Assembly (NCBI RefSeq): GCF_033954455.1
Contig: NZ_CP121473.1
Coordinates: 4,760,501-4,824,500, forward strand
Direction of reading: 5' to 3'
DNA from: Thiorhodovibrio litoralis
Lineage (GTDB): Bacteria; Pseudomonadota; Gammaproteobacteria; Chromatiales; Chromatiaceae
DNA: 64,000 nt
The translations under genes were made by a program, and so were the position numbers. The notes under the pieces are model-generated. The model saw nothing but the letters and a program-made list of their open reading frames with translations, searched no databases and had not been told where the DNA came from. This document shows, piece by piece, positions 28,121 through 38,436 of the stretch. The first letter of the stretch is position 1. Every line of letters starts with the position of its first letter.

Positions 28121-28247
28121 AGCACAGCTCCCTCGACCCGGGCACCCCGCGCGCGACAGCCTCTAACGCGCATGGTCGCGGCTATCCCGAAAAATGAATC
28201 CATGAGATGCAAGGCGACCACCAACCACTGATCAAGAATCACCCTCT

Positions 28248-29225
28248 TCACGACAAGCGCACCCGCGGATCAACCAGCGTGTAGGAGATGTCGGTCAGGA
28301 TCAGCCCCAGGATATAAAGCACCGAGCCGAGAAACACCATGGCGCGCACGATGGCGAAGTCCTGACGGCTGATGGCGTCGATGGTATAGCTGCCCAGGCC
28401 CGGCACGCCGAAGAAGGACTCAGTGATGAGCGCACCCATGAATAGCAGCGGCAGCACCGCCACCACACCGGTCAGGATGGGGATGAGCGCATTGCGCAGC
28501 ACATGGCGAAAGAGCACCACCCGCTCGGCCAGCCCCTTGGCGCGCGCGGTGCGCACATAGTCACGGTTGATCTCTTCAAGGAAGAAGGTCCGATACAACC
28601 GGGTGCCGCCGCCGATGCCGGCGATCACGCTGACGATCACCGGCAGGATCAGGAATTTGATCGCCTCCAGGCCGGTGTCATAGCCGGAGATCGGCACCAG
28701 ATGCAGCAGCTTGCCGATCAAAAACTGCCCACCGATGATGTAAAACAGGCTCGAGATCGACATCATGGCCACCAGCAGCACCACGCTGCCGACATCAATG
28801 TAAGTCGCGCGGAAAAAGACGATCATCAGTGCATAACTGATATTGATGGCCAGCCCCACCAACAGCACCGGCACTGCGATAGCCAGACTTGGCCACATGC
28901 GCTGGGAGATGTCGTTGCCGATGTCGCGCCCGCTGTCCGAGGCACCAAAATCAAAGGCAAAGAGCTTGAGTGATTTTTGAAAAAAAATCGTCTGAGTCAG
29001 TACGCCCAGGCCATCAGCCTGCGGATTGACGAACAGCGGCTGGTCATAGCCATGCTCGACCTTCCAGGTGTCTATCGCCTCTTGGGTGACCCGCTTGTCA
29101 CCGAGCTGCATGCGCGCCATGTCATCGGGCGAGTTGACCACGAAAAAGAGCGCGAAGGTGATGAGGTTCACCCCGATGAGGATCGGCAGCGCATAGGCCA
29201 CCCGGCGCAGAATATAGGCCATCAT
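28248..29225 (-). CDS. ABC-type oligopeptide/microcin C-like importer, permease (YejB/OppB type)
   Basis: Integral-membrane partner permease of 325 residues. The start at 29225 (MMAYILRRVAYALPILIGVNLITFALFFVV) overlaps the upstream stop as ATGATG, indicating coupled translation. The EAA-type loop is DYVRTARAKGLAERVVLFRHVLRNALIPILT and the C-terminus is DISYTLVDPRVRLS, both diagnostic of the OppB/YejB family. Confidence 0.88.
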   Translation of the reverse strand: MMAYILRRVAYALPILIGVNLITFALFFVVNSPDDMARMQLGDKRVTQEAIDTWKVEHGYDQPLFVNPQADGLGVLTQTIFFQKSLKLFAFDFGASDSGRDIGNDISQRMWPSLAIAVPVLLVGLAINISYALMIVFFRATYIDVGSVVLLVAMMSISSLFYIIGGQFLIGKLLHLVPISGYDTGLEAIKFLILPVIVSVIAGIGGGTRLYRTFFLEEINRDYVRTARAKGLAERVVLFRHVLRNALIPILTGVVAVLPLLFMGALITESFFGVPGLGSYTIDAISRQDFAIVRAMVFLGSVLYILGLILTDISYTLVDPRVRLS

Positions 29226-31438
29226 AGGGCGCGGCTCCGTTCGCGCCGGCGCGCCATCAGCCAGGCCGGCAGGGCACCGAGCACCAACACCAGCGCCAGC
29301 AGCCCGAGCGGCCAGAGCACGGGCGGATTCCACGCCAGACGTTGCTCTGCGCGCAAGTCGGGATTCAGGCTGCGATACTTCAGGGTGTTATTAGCCATCA
29401 GATTCGGCTTCACATTGCCAAGCCACTGATGGTACAGGCTATAGGACTTGGGAAAGAAACCAAAGGCTATCGGCGCGTCGCGACGCAGGATCTCGGTCAT
29501 CTCATCAATCAGCGCCTGGCGCTCGGGGGTGTCGTCCATCACCCGCATCTGCTCGAACAAGCGGTCGAACTCAGGGTTCTGGTAATTGAAGGCGTTCTCC
29601 CCGCCCTTGACCTTGGCGTTGGGACCATAGAGCAGAAAGAACAGATTTTCCGGGTCCGGGTAGTCGGCATTCCAGCCCCACATGAAGATTTGCCCGGTGC
29701 CCTCGCGCATTTTGTCCTGGAAGCGATTGTAGTCGGTGGCGCGCACGACCAGCTCAATGCCCAGCTTGGCGAATTGCTTGCGCATCCAATTGAGGCGTGC
29801 CTTGCCGTCGGGGCCGGCGTCCATGGCCTCGTAGTAGAGCGTGAGTGGGCGGCCGGTTTTTGGATCACGTCCATCCGGGTAGCCGGCCTCGGCCAGCAGC
29901 ACGCGGGCCTCGGCGATGGGCTTGCGCCGGGCCTGAGCGTCGATCCAGTCGAAGACAAAGGGATTGAGCCCGGCGCGCCCATCGCAATGCCCGTAAATGC
30001 CCGGCGGCAGCATGCCCTGAGCCTCAATGCCGCGACCATTGGCGAAAATGGAAATGTACTCGCCAAAGTCCACCGCGATGGCAATGGCCCGGCGCAGCAG
30101 GCGCGCGCGCTCGGAGTCGCCACCCAGAACAGGGTCGAGCATGTTAAAGCCCATGTACCAGATACTGGTATCCACGGCGGTCGCGAGCGCGATGCCCTGG
30201 GCGCGCATGTCCTCGGTCAGCTCGGCATCGCCACCGGCGCTAAACTGAATCGCCTGATCGAAGGCATCGGAGGCAATGCCGGAGCTATCGTAGAAGCCCT
30301 GCAGGAACTTGTTCCAATAGGGGATGCTTTCTTTCTCCAGCGCGAAGATCACGCGCTCCACCAACGGCAACGGCTTGCCGGCATCCTCAAGCAAGCCGGC
30401 TTCCCGGTCCTCCTCCATGCCCTCGGCCGGGTAAGTCTCACCATGAAAATGGGGGTTGCGCGCAAGCACCATCCGCAGGTTGGGATTGTTCTCGCTCAGC
30501 ATAAAGGCGCCGCTGCCGAGCGGATACCAATCGAGCGAAATGTTGCGTTCGGCCAGCCCAGGATTTGCGTAGAAGGCCTCCGCCTCCCAGGGCATGGGGC
30601 TGAAAAACAGCATGGCCAGCCAATACTGAAACTGCGGATAACGCCCCTTGATGCGGATGCGATAGCTGTAGCGGTCGATCACCTCGGCGCCGGCAAAGGG
30701 CACCGCGCGCAGATCAAAAAAGGGGCGTTCACCATCCACGGGGGCAGGAGCTGCCTCGGCCAGGCGTTCGCTCAATTCGGCAAAATCGAGGATATGTTTC
30801 TTCATCAGCCCGGCGATCGGCGAATGCAGCCAGGGCGCAGCCAGACGCTTGATCTGATACACATAGTCTGCGGCGGTTAGCTCGCGGGTGCCGGTTTGCG
30901 GGAAATCACCCAGGTCCTCGATGCCACGCAGATCTGCGGGCGAGAGGTCATGGTAGAGATAGCCCTGGCCGGGCGACGCACCCTCGTCCTGCGCGAGCGC
31001 CGGATGCGGCTGATAGCGAATGCCTGCGCGGATGCGAATGCGATACTCGCTCAGAGCAATTTCATCGGCCGGCGCCGAGTCCGTCAGCTCCTTGCCCTCG
31101 GCGTCGAAATAGCGCACCTCAGGCATGGATTGCGCCGTCAGCGGCACCAGGGTGTAGGGGCGTTTGAGAAAATGATACTGCAGCGGTGGCTCGTAGATTT
31201 GCCCGATAAAGGCATACTCGTTACTGCTGTAAGAGCGCACCGGGTCGAGATGCTTGGGCTGCTCGGAAAAGGCGCTGTAGACGATGTCCGCGCGCGCCTC
31301 ATTGGCCGGATAGGGGTTGTTCCATGCGCTGTCGCCGCAGCCGCCAAGCCCTAACGCGAGCCACCCCAGCAACGCCAGGGTGAGTCCCGGTGCTTTTATC
31401 CGCCCCAGACTTTGGGTAATGTGACGAGTCGATTTCAC
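29222..31438 (-). CDS. ABC-type oligopeptide-binding lipoprotein (SBP family 5)
   Basis: Peptide-binding component of the importer. A GTG start at 31438 gives a compact lipoprotein signal (MKSTRHITQSL...LGWLALGLGGC) with lipobox LGGC; longer ATG starts (e.g. 31582) would precede the signal with ~48 extra residues. The ~700-residue mature part has SBP_bac_5 features (DIVYSAFSEQPKHLDPVRS, LGSGAFMLSENNP, MWGWNADYPDPENLFFLLYGPN). There is a C-terminal hydrophobic segment (LWPLGLLALVLVLGALPAWLMARRR), so it may be anchored at both ends. The next permease overlaps its stop. Confidence 0.85.
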   Translation of the reverse strand: MKSTRHITQSLGRIKAPGLTLALLGWLALGLGGCGDSAWNNPYPANEARADIVYSAFSEQPKHLDPVRSYSSNEYAFIGQIYEPPLQYHFLKRPYTLVPLTAQSMPEVRYFDAEGKELTDSAPADEIALSEYRIRIRAGIRYQPHPALAQDEGASPGQGYLYHDLSPADLRGIEDLGDFPQTGTRELTAADYVYQIKRLAAPWLHSPIAGLMKKHILDFAELSERLAEAAPAPVDGERPFFDLRAVPFAGAEVIDRYSYRIRIKGRYPQFQYWLAMLFFSPMPWEAEAFYANPGLAERNISLDWYPLGSGAFMLSENNPNLRMVLARNPHFHGETYPAEGMEEDREAGLLEDAGKPLPLVERVIFALEKESIPYWNKFLQGFYDSSGIASDAFDQAIQFSAGGDAELTEDMRAQGIALATAVDTSIWYMGFNMLDPVLGGDSERARLLRRAIAIAVDFGEYISIFANGRGIEAQGMLPPGIYGHCDGRAGLNPFVFDWIDAQARRKPIAEARVLLAEAGYPDGRDPKTGRPLTLYYEAMDAGPDGKARLNWMRKQFAKLGIELVVRATDYNRFQDKMREGTGQIFMWGWNADYPDPENLFFLLYGPNAKVKGGENAFNYQNPEFDRLFEQMRVMDDTPERQALIDEMTEILRRDAPIAFGFFPKSYSLYHQWLGNVKPNLMANNTLKYRSLNPDLRAEQRLAWNPPVLWPLGLLALVLVLGALPAWLMARRRERSRAL

Positions 31439-31599
31439 GCGCGCAATGATCGCACCCCTGGCGCCAACTGACCAGCGCCGACTGGCAACCGAACGCCGCC
31501 CGATCGCCAAAATGGCCATCGGGTGGGTCGTGCGGAACTGACAAGCCCAGGGGTGCGGCAGCGCGAATTCAAACCTCCGCACAACAGAGACGGGAAACC

Positions 31600-32376
31600 A
31601 TGGGATTTTTAGCAGATAAGCGCTTTTTGATCACTGGCGTTGCCAGCAACCGCTCCATCGCCTGGGGGGTGGCTCAGGCCATGCATCGCGAGGGCGCACA
31701 ACTGGCCTTCAGCTATCAGGGTGAGAAACTGCGCGGGCGGGTCGAGGACCTGGCCGCCAAGTGTGATTCATCCATCGTGCTGCCGCTTGATGTCGCAAGC
31801 GATGCCGAGATCAATGCCTGCTTCGAGCAACTTGCCGGGCACTGGGACGGGCTCGACGGCATTGTGCATTCCATTGCCTTCGCGCCCAAGGAGCAGCTTG
31901 AAGGCAGCTACATCGATGCGGTGACGCGCGCGGGCTTCACTAGCGCGCACGAGATCAGCGCCTACAGCTTCGCCGCCCTGGCTAAGGCGGGCCGCGCCAT
32001 GATGGCCGGGCGCAATGGCGCACTGGTCACCATGAGCTATCTGGGGGCGGTGCGCGCGGTGCCGAATTACAACGTGATGGGCGTGGCCAAGGCGAGCCTG
32101 GAGGCCAATGTGCGCTACCTGGCGGACTCCCTCGGCCCCGAGGGCACTCGGGTCAATGCCGTCTCCGCCGGGCCAATTCGCACCCTGGCCGCGGCTGGTA
32201 TTTCGGATTTCCGCTCGATGCTCAAGCAGGTGGAAGAGCGCACCCCGCTGCGGCGCAATGTCACCATCGATGAAGTTGGCAATGCTGCGGCTTTCCTATG
32301 CTCCGATCTTGCCTCAGGCATCACCGGAGATGTGCTTTACGTCGATACCGGGTATCACATCCTCGGGCTAGGCTAG
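31600..32376 (+). CDS. fabI: NADH-dependent enoyl-ACP reductase FabI
   Basis: Last reductive step of fatty acid elongation; the target of triclosan in other bacteria. The 258 residues show the FabI nucleotide motif ([16 protein letters not shown]), [13 protein letters not shown] and the catalytic Tyr-(X)6-Lys in YNVMGVAK. It is encoded divergently from the peptide-binding gene and converges on ppiD. Confidence 0.97.
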   Translation: MGFLADKRFLITGVASNRSIAWGVAQAMHREGAQLAFSYQGEKLRGRVEDLAAKCDSSIVLPLDVASDAEINACFEQLAGHWDGLDGIVHSIAFAPKEQLEGSYIDAVTRAGFTSAHEISAYSFAALAKAGRAMMAGRNGALVTMSYLGAVRAVPNYNVMGVAKASLEANVRYLADSLGPEGTRVNAVSAGPIRTLAAAGISDFRSMLKQVEERTPLRRNVTIDEVGNAAAFLCSDLASGITGDVLYVDTGYHILGLG

Positions 32377-32425
32377 TCGCTGACGGGTGCGGCCGTTTGC
32401 AGCGGCCGGATCGCCAAAGGCCGCT

Positions 32426-32451
32426 GGGCTGTCCGTTAATGAGGACAGCCC
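32426..32451. terminator. Hairpin between convergent fabI and ppiD
   Basis: GGGCTGTCC (32426-32434) and GGACAGCCC (32443-32451) form a 9-bp stem between the two stop codons. There is no T run, so a terminator role is tentative. Confidence 0.4.
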
Positions 32452-32459
32452 GAGCTGCC

Positions 32460-34385
32460 TTATTCCGCCGGCTCTGACTCGAGCGACTTGCGCTCAATCT
32501 TGGCGTTGGCCTCAAGCCCAGCGACGAAGTGGCTAAAGTCCGAACGCCCTAGGCTCTGCGTCAGCACCCGCGACTCGCCGGCACGGGCCTCGCTGCTCAG
32601 CGCATCGACAGCCCCGTCCTCGACAGCAGAAACACTGATCACATAGGCATCGCCATCGATATTGGTGGCGGTCCCGACACTGGAGCGCGCATCTGCCGGG
32701 CGCGGCAGCAAGAAGGCCTCTTGCGACACCGCACTTGGCACCTCGGCCGATTGGCGCTCGACCAGACCCGCGGATTCCACTGAGTAGGTCTCGCCGGCAA
32801 CTTCGGCCAGGCCGTCTCCCTGCTCGATGCGCGCGGCCATGGCCTCGGCGGCTGCAAGTGCAGCATCGGCTGCCTGACGTTCGCTCAGCAGCCCGGCGAT
32901 CTCATCGCGCACTTCCTCGAACGGGCGCGCGGCTTCCGGTTGATGCTCATCAACACGCAATACCAGCGCTTCCAGACGCTGAGGATCGGGCTCGATCAGC
33001 TCGCTGTTGTTGCCCATGTTCAGCACTTCCTCGCTGAAAGCGGCGTTCATGACCTTGGGACTGGCGAAAAGGCCTTCGCCGCCATCGCGGGCGATCCAGT
33101 CGCTGGTCTGCACCTCCAGCCCCAAGTCCTCCGCGGCTGGGATAAGGCTATCCGGGACCTCGTAGGTTCGGGTCGCGAGGCGCTCGGCATAATCGTAGAA
33201 GGCCGCTTCGCCGGAGCGCTCCTGCAACTCCTTGCGCAAGTCATCGGCCACCTCTTCGAAGGCGGGCGTCTGGCTTGGCTCAATCGCTGTGACCTCAAGC
33301 AGGTGATAGCCGAAGCGACTGCGCACCGGCTCGCTCAAGGTATTGGCTGGCAGACTGAAAACCGCCTGCTCGAGAACCGGATCGAGCATGCCGGGCTCAA
33401 TCTGCCCAAGGCTGCCGCCCTCCTCGGCCGAGACGGGATCATCCGAGGCCTCCTTGGCCAAAGCCGCAAAATCCTCACCATCAAGCAGGCGCTCGCGCAG
33501 GGTCTGCGCCTTGGTCCGGGCTGCCTCCATTGCGGTCTCATCGGCATCGGCCGGCACGGCAATCAGGATGTGGCGCAGCTCACGCCGTTCTGGCGTTTGC
33601 AAGGTCTCGGCGCGCTCTTCATACAGGGCACGCACATCGGCCTCGCTCACCGCCTGATCGGCGCCGAGGGTCTCGGGCGATAGCAGCAGATAACTGAGCT
33701 TGACCTGCTCCGGGGACTTGAAGCGATCGGGATTCTCGGCGTAGAAGGCGCGCAATGCCTCCTGGCTCGGCGGTTCGTCCGGCGCGAAATTGGCCTTGGG
33801 TACCAAGATATAGCTGATCTCACGCTGCTGGCGAATCAAACGGATGCTCTGATCGACCTCCGCAGCAGTGGCAAAGGCCGTGCTCTGAACCGCCCGTTCA
33901 AGCTGACCCTGCAACAGGCTCAGACGCAGATTTTGCTCAAAACCGGTCGGCGTCAGCCCCTGATATTGCAACACTTGCGCGTAGGTGGCTTTATCGAAGC
34001 GGCCGTCTTTCTGAAAGGCCGGCTCCTGAGCGATCGCCGAGCGCAGCACGGCATCGGCTACACGCAGGCCCAGAACGAGCGAGGCATCCAGCAAGACCTG
34101 CGTCTGGATCATTTGCTCGAGCACTCGCGCGCGCAGACCCGCGCCCTCGAACAATGCCGGGTCATAGGCATCTCCGAGGCGCTCGCGCATATCCATGCGG
34201 GTGCGCTGGACGTTCTGATCAAGCTGTCGCTGGGTGATCTCAGTGCCATTGACGGTGGCGACTTCAGGCTCCGAGCCGACGCCGAGGTAGGACTGAATCC
34301 CCCAAAGCGCGAAGGGGATGCTGATCAGGATCACTATCGCCCAAGCAACCCAGCCTTGGGCGCGTTCACGAATCTCGAGAAGCAT
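32460..34385 (-). CDS. ppiD: Periplasmic chaperone/peptidyl-prolyl isomerase PpiD
   Basis: Inner-membrane-anchored SurA-like chaperone for outer-membrane protein folding. In 641 residues: cytoplasmic start MLLEIRERAQGWVAW, one TM (about 13-33), a SurA-type N-domain (VNGTEITQRQLDQNVQRTRMDM), a parvulin domain (about 260-360, RRELRHILIAVPADADE, FGYHLLEV) and a C-terminal domain. It stands in the conserved order lon-hupB-tRNAs-ppiD. Confidence 0.95.
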   Translation of the reverse strand: MLLEIRERAQGWVAWAIVILISIPFALWGIQSYLGVGSEPEVATVNGTEITQRQLDQNVQRTRMDMRERLGDAYDPALFEGAGLRARVLEQMIQTQVLLDASLVLGLRVADAVLRSAIAQEPAFQKDGRFDKATYAQVLQYQGLTPTGFEQNLRLSLLQGQLERAVQSTAFATAAEVDQSIRLIRQQREISYILVPKANFAPDEPPSQEALRAFYAENPDRFKSPEQVKLSYLLLSPETLGADQAVSEADVRALYEERAETLQTPERRELRHILIAVPADADETAMEAARTKAQTLRERLLDGEDFAALAKEASDDPVSAEEGGSLGQIEPGMLDPVLEQAVFSLPANTLSEPVRSRFGYHLLEVTAIEPSQTPAFEEVADDLRKELQERSGEAAFYDYAERLATRTYEVPDSLIPAAEDLGLEVQTSDWIARDGGEGLFASPKVMNAAFSEEVLNMGNNSELIEPDPQRLEALVLRVDEHQPEAARPFEEVRDEIAGLLSERQAADAALAAAEAMAARIEQGDGLAEVAGETYSVESAGLVERQSAEVPSAVSQEAFLLPRPADARSSVGTATNIDGDAYVISVSAVEDGAVDALSSEARAGESRVLTQSLGRSDFSHFVAGLEANAKIERKSLESEPAE

Positions 34386-34489
34386 GATGTGATGATTGGC
34401 TCTTGCGAGGCGCTGACGGCGCAGCGCGGACGGAACATTGGTTTTTCAGGCCGGCGCTGTGTGCTTTACCCACGGGTACCGGACACAAA

Positions 34490-34520
34490 CAAAAACGGGG
34501 TATCCGACCGGATACCCCGC
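34490..34520 (-). terminator. Terminator after the hupB-tRNA unit
   Basis: A perfect 10-bp stem CGGGGTATCC/GGATACCCCG (34496-34519), followed on the minus strand by TTTTTG. It separates the tRNA genes from ppiD. Confidence 0.8.
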
Positions 34521-34597
34521 AATTTTGACGTCAAGCAGTGCAATATTCCGAGTGTGCGCTCCTCAGTCCGTTACTTTGCAGCTGCTTGCTTGCGTGT

Positions 34598-34674
34598 TGG
34601 CGGAGTGGACGGGACTCGAACCCGCGACCCCCGGCGTGACAGGCCGGTATTCTAACCAACTGAACTACCACTCC
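34598..34674 (-). tRNA. tRNA-Asp (anticodon GTC)
   Basis: On the minus strand the acceptor GGAGTGG pairs with CCACTCC, with G and an encoded CCA. The anticodon arm is CCGGC-CTGTCAC-GCCGG, giving GTC. It is 77 nt long and sits between tRNA-Val and ppiD. Confidence 0.96.
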
Positions 34675-34836
34675 ATAAACTTTACTGTTCTCAATTAACC
34701 TTCGGCCGGCAAGCATAAAACCCGGCGCCAAGTCGTGGGACTTGAGTGCCTGAGCAACGCAGCTGACCTAGATAGGCGACTGGTCTGGATAAGGCCTGAG
34801 AAGCTTCGGTCTATCAGCAGAAGACGATCACAACTG

Positions 34837-34912
34837 TGGTGGGTGCTGCAGGGATCGAACCTGCGACCCTCGCCTTGTAAGGGCGATGCTCTCCCAGCTG
34901 AGCTAAGCACCC
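34837..34912 (-). tRNA. tRNA-Val (anticodon TAC)
   Basis: On the minus strand the acceptor GGGTGCT pairs with AGCACCC, with A and an encoded CCA. The anticodon arm is TCGCC-CTTACAA-GGCGA, giving TAC. It is 76 nt long and about 90 bp after hupB. Confidence 0.96.
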
Positions 34913-35005
34913 TGTTTGAAAAACTGGGTTCCAAAAACCGGGTTCGAAAAACTGGGTTCCAAAACGGGCGACCCTACAGATACAACCCAAGGCGACTAAA
35001 GCCGG

Positions 35006-35278
35006 CTATTTTATCGCATCCTTGAGTGCTTTGCCAGCCTTGAAAGACGGCGATTTAGAGGCGGCAATCTGAATCGTCGCTCCGGTCTGCGGGTTGCGGC
35101 CGGTTCTGGCTGCGCGCTCCTTGACCGTGAAGTTACCGAAGCCAATGATGGAGACGGTGTCGCCCTTCTTTAGCGTGTCAGTAATGGCGTCGATCAGCCC
35201 GTCTAACGCTTTTGCGGCCGCTGTTTTTGGAATATCGGCCGTCTCGGCCATGGTGTCGACTAGTTCAGATTTATTCAT
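35006..35278 (-). CDS. hupB: DNA-binding protein HU-beta
   Basis: Nucleoid protein that bends DNA as a dimer. The 90 residues begin [21 protein letters not shown] and include the signature [21 protein letters not shown], the DNA-contacting arm. It follows lon, as in many gammaproteobacteria. Confidence 0.97.
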   Translation of the reverse strand: MNKSELVDTMAETADIPKTAAAKALDGLIDAITDTLKKGDTVSIIGFGNFTVKERAARTGRNPQTGATIQIAASKSPSFKAGKALKDAIK

Positions 35279-35716
35279 TCTTCCCCCGATTGCCTATGCT
35301 GTTTCGAGAATGCCCTCTCAAGCCCGCACTTCGACCCGTCGGACCCACCGTGGCAGATGCGTGGCAGATGCCAAGATCATGTCTCCCCCAAGGTCATCAC
35401 GGGCCGTCATGTCGTCAGCCAGCCAAGAGAGGCGGTTGAACAGGTGCGCGCGCATTGCACGGCTCTGCTGACGTGGGCGATTGTTGTTGAGATCGCCGCC
35501 ACCTGTCAAGCCGCAAAGTAGGCGAGATGCACGAGACACCAAAGACCGATGCGTGGTGTCCAGCAGCGCGATTTTCAGCATGAGCTCGCATTGCGTCCGC
35601 TGTGACGGCACAAGCCATGAACAAAAATAGCGGGTTTCGTTGCCGCATTGCATTCCCTGGAGCATCACCTGAACTGTGGCGCAGCGCACAAGTCAAGAAG
35701 ACTTCTCGCGATCACC
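35279..35716. other. lon-hupB intergenic region, no gene seen
   Basis: 438 bp. Short open frames exist on both strands but give no recognisable protein. Presumably the hupB promoter lies here; no clear terminator was seen. Confidence 0.5.
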
Positions 35717-38170
35717 TCAGTGATGGGTGCGAACCCCTTCGGGCGAGCGCTTGGACTCGGCAGCCTCCGGCGGAACAGCCTCATCCGCTTGCACCTCATC
35801 ATCGCTGCTGACCTTTGGACGCGGCGTCTCTGTCAATGCGTACTCTAACACCTCGTCGATCCAGCGCACCGGACGGATATCCAGGTGTTGCTTGATGTTC
35901 TTGGGAATCTCGACCAGGTCGCGTTCGTTTTCATGCGGAATCAGCACCCGCTCGATGCCGCCGCGGTGCGCGGCCAGAAGTTTTTCCTTCAGCCCCCCGA
36001 TCGGCAGCACCTCGCCACGCAGGGTAATTTCGCCTGTCATGGCCACCGATGACAACACCGGTACCTTGGTCAAGGCCGACACCATCGCCGTGCACATGGC
36101 CACGCCAGCGCTTGGGCCGTCCTTGGGCGTTGCACCCTCGGGTACATGAATGTGCAGGTCGAACTTCTGATGGAAATCGCTATCGATGCCAAGCGAATCG
36201 GCACGACTACGCACCACCGTCAGTGCAGCCTGGATGGACTCCTGCATCACATCGCCAAGCTGGCCGGTGTAGATAAACTTGCCCTTGCCGGGCACCAGTG
36301 CAGACTCGATGCGCAGCAGCTCGCCGCCTACCTCGGTCCAAGCCAAGCCGGTTACCTGGCCAATGCGGTCATGTTCATCGGCACGCCCGAAGCGGAAGCG
36401 TTGAACACCAAGATACTTTTCCAGACTCTTGGGTGTGACGACAATGGCGGAGTCGCGCTTCTTCAACAAGACTTCCTTGACGACCTTGCGACAGACCTTC
36501 GACAGCTCACGCTCAAGATTACGCACGCCGGCTTCACGGGTGTAATAGCGGACGGTATCGCGCAGGGACGATTCGCGAATCGACAATTCGTCACGCTTGA
36601 GCCCGTTGTGTTTCATCTGTTTCGGGAGCAAATAGCGCTCGGCGATATTGATCTTTTCATCCTCGGTGTAGCCCGAGAGGCGAATCACTTCCATGCGGTC
36701 AAGCAGCGCTGGTGGAATGTTGAGCGTGTTGGCCGTGGCGACGAACATGACCTCGGACAGATCGAAATCGACCTCAAGGTAATGATCGTTGAAGGTGTGG
36801 TTCTGCTCCGGGTCGAGCACTTCAAGCAGCGCCGAGGCCGGATCGCCACGGAAGTCCATCGCCATCTTGTCGATTTCATCGAGCAGGAAGAACGCATTGC
36901 GCGAGCTAGCCTTGGCCAGGTTCTGGATGATCTTTCCCGGCAGCGCGCCGATGTAGGTGCGCCTGTGACCGCGAATCTCCGCCTCATCGCGCACGCCGCC
37001 CAAGGACATGCGCACAAACTTGCGGTTGGTCGCGCGCGCGATAGACTGGCCGAGGGAGGTCTTGCCGACTCCGGGCGGACCAACCAGGCATAGGATCGGC
37101 CCCTTGAGCTTGCGCACGCGCTGCTGCACGGCGAGGTACTCAAGGATGCGTTCCTTAACCTTCTCCAGGCCGAAGTGATCGGCGTCGAGCACGGATTCCG
37201 CCACACGGATATCATTACGGATGCGAGTGCGCTTCTTCCATGGCACCGAGACCAGGGTGTCGATGTAGTTGCGCACCACGGTCGCCTCGGCCGACATCGG
37301 CGACATCAGCTTGAGCTTGTTAAGCTCGCCTGTGGCCTTTTCATGCACGTCCTTGGGCATGCCGGCTTCGTTGATGCGGCGGCCGAGATCCTCAAGCTCG
37401 TTGGGCGCATCCTCGAGCTCTCCGAGCTCCTTCTGGATGGCCTTCATCTGCTCATTGAGGTAGTACTCGCGCTGGTTTTTCTCCATCTGCTTCTTGACGC
37501 GCCCACGAATCCGCTTTTCCATCTGCAGGATGTCGTTCTCGGCTTCCATCAAACCCATCAGGTGCTCAAGCCGCTCCTGAATGCTGACCATCTCAAGCAC
37601 ACGCTGCTTTTCATCGAGTTTGAGCGCCATATGCGCGGCCATGGTGTCGGCCAGGCGGCCCGGCTCGTCGATACTGGCGAGCGAGGTCAGAACCTCGGGC
37701 GGAACTTTTTTGTTGAGCTTGACGTACTGATCAAACAGCGATACCGCCGAGCGCATCAGCACCTCCTGCTCGCGCTCATCAGCCGTGAGCTGCTCGCGCA
37801 ACGGCAGTGCCATGGCACCGAAGTAATTATCGGTGCTGATGAATTTGGTCGCCTCGGCGCGATGATTGCCCTCCACCAGCACCTTCACGGTGCCGTCTGG
37901 CAGCTTGAGCAATTGCAAGATGTTTGCCAGGGTGCCGATGCGATAGAGATCCTTCACGCCCGGGTCATCGACATCGGCGTGCTTTTGCGCAACCAGCAGA
38001 ATCTGCTTGTCGCTGGTCATGGCGGCGTCGAGGGCGGTGATGGATTTCTCGCGCCCGACAAAGAGCGGAATCACCATGTGCGGGTAGACCACGACATCGC
38101 GCAACGGCAGAACGGCAACGTCTTGCGGGATTTGGGTGGTGTATCTTTCCGGAGAGGGAATCTTCGCCAT
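35717..38170 (-). CDS. lon: ATP-dependent protease Lon
   Basis: Homo-oligomeric AAA+ serine protease of quality control. Over 817 residues: a substrate-binding N-domain ([23 protein letters not shown]), AAA+ with Walker [10 protein letters not shown], and the protease domain with catalytic Ser in [10 protein letters not shown] and Lys in [20 protein letters not shown]. It sits between clpX and hupB in the conserved order. Confidence 0.97.
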   Translation of the reverse strand: MAKIPSPERYTTQIPQDVAVLPLRDVVVYPHMVIPLFVGREKSITALDAAMTSDKQILLVAQKHADVDDPGVKDLYRIGTLANILQLLKLPDGTVKVLVEGNHRAEATKFISTDNYFGAMALPLREQLTADEREQEVLMRSAVSLFDQYVKLNKKVPPEVLTSLASIDEPGRLADTMAAHMALKLDEKQRVLEMVSIQERLEHLMGLMEAENDILQMEKRIRGRVKKQMEKNQREYYLNEQMKAIQKELGELEDAPNELEDLGRRINEAGMPKDVHEKATGELNKLKLMSPMSAEATVVRNYIDTLVSVPWKKRTRIRNDIRVAESVLDADHFGLEKVKERILEYLAVQQRVRKLKGPILCLVGPPGVGKTSLGQSIARATNRKFVRMSLGGVRDEAEIRGHRRTYIGALPGKIIQNLAKASSRNAFFLLDEIDKMAMDFRGDPASALLEVLDPEQNHTFNDHYLEVDFDLSEVMFVATANTLNIPPALLDRMEVIRLSGYTEDEKINIAERYLLPKQMKHNGLKRDELSIRESSLRDTVRYYTREAGVRNLERELSKVCRKVVKEVLLKKRDSAIVVTPKSLEKYLGVQRFRFGRADEHDRIGQVTGLAWTEVGGELLRIESALVPGKGKFIYTGQLGDVMQESIQAALTVVRSRADSLGIDSDFHQKFDLHIHVPEGATPKDGPSAGVAMCTAMVSALTKVPVLSSVAMTGEITLRGEVLPIGGLKEKLLAAHRGGIERVLIPHENERDLVEIPKNIKQHLDIRPVRWIDEVLEYALTETPRPKVSSDDEVQADEAVPPEAAESKRSPEGVRTHH

Positions 38171-38436
38171 CGGTGCGGTTCTCGCTGTCTTCGCGCTCCC
38201 ACCGGCGTCACGCGAACGCCGGCAGCGGCTGTGGTATGGATATCAGCGCAGATCAGGGCATCCGCGCCTAGCTTCAACAGCGACACGGTATCGGCCGTGC
38301 CCGAGCCGCCTTCCCAAATCGTCCCCAGGCCGCGTCAGCGGCCGTTATTGGGGGTTACTTTTGGGAGTCGCCTTTTGTGGTGCGGGGGCGCTCCTGGGAT
38401 TGCCCGGGGGATCAAAAGCAGAACGCGATGCAACTG

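Noticed and set aside
29342-30880. 512-codon plus-strand open frame opposite the peptide-binding gene
   Set aside because: It is antisense to a well-supported binding-protein gene; the translation has no recognisable domain and reflects high GC at third positions.
35318-35689. 123-codon minus-strand open frame between lon and hupB
   Set aside because: No recognisable domain or start signal; composition does not look coding.
38171-38436. Possible sigma-32 promoter before lon (minus-strand TTGAAG ... CCCTGATC)
   Set aside because: Spacing is tolerable but the -10 match is poor; not strong enough to annotate.
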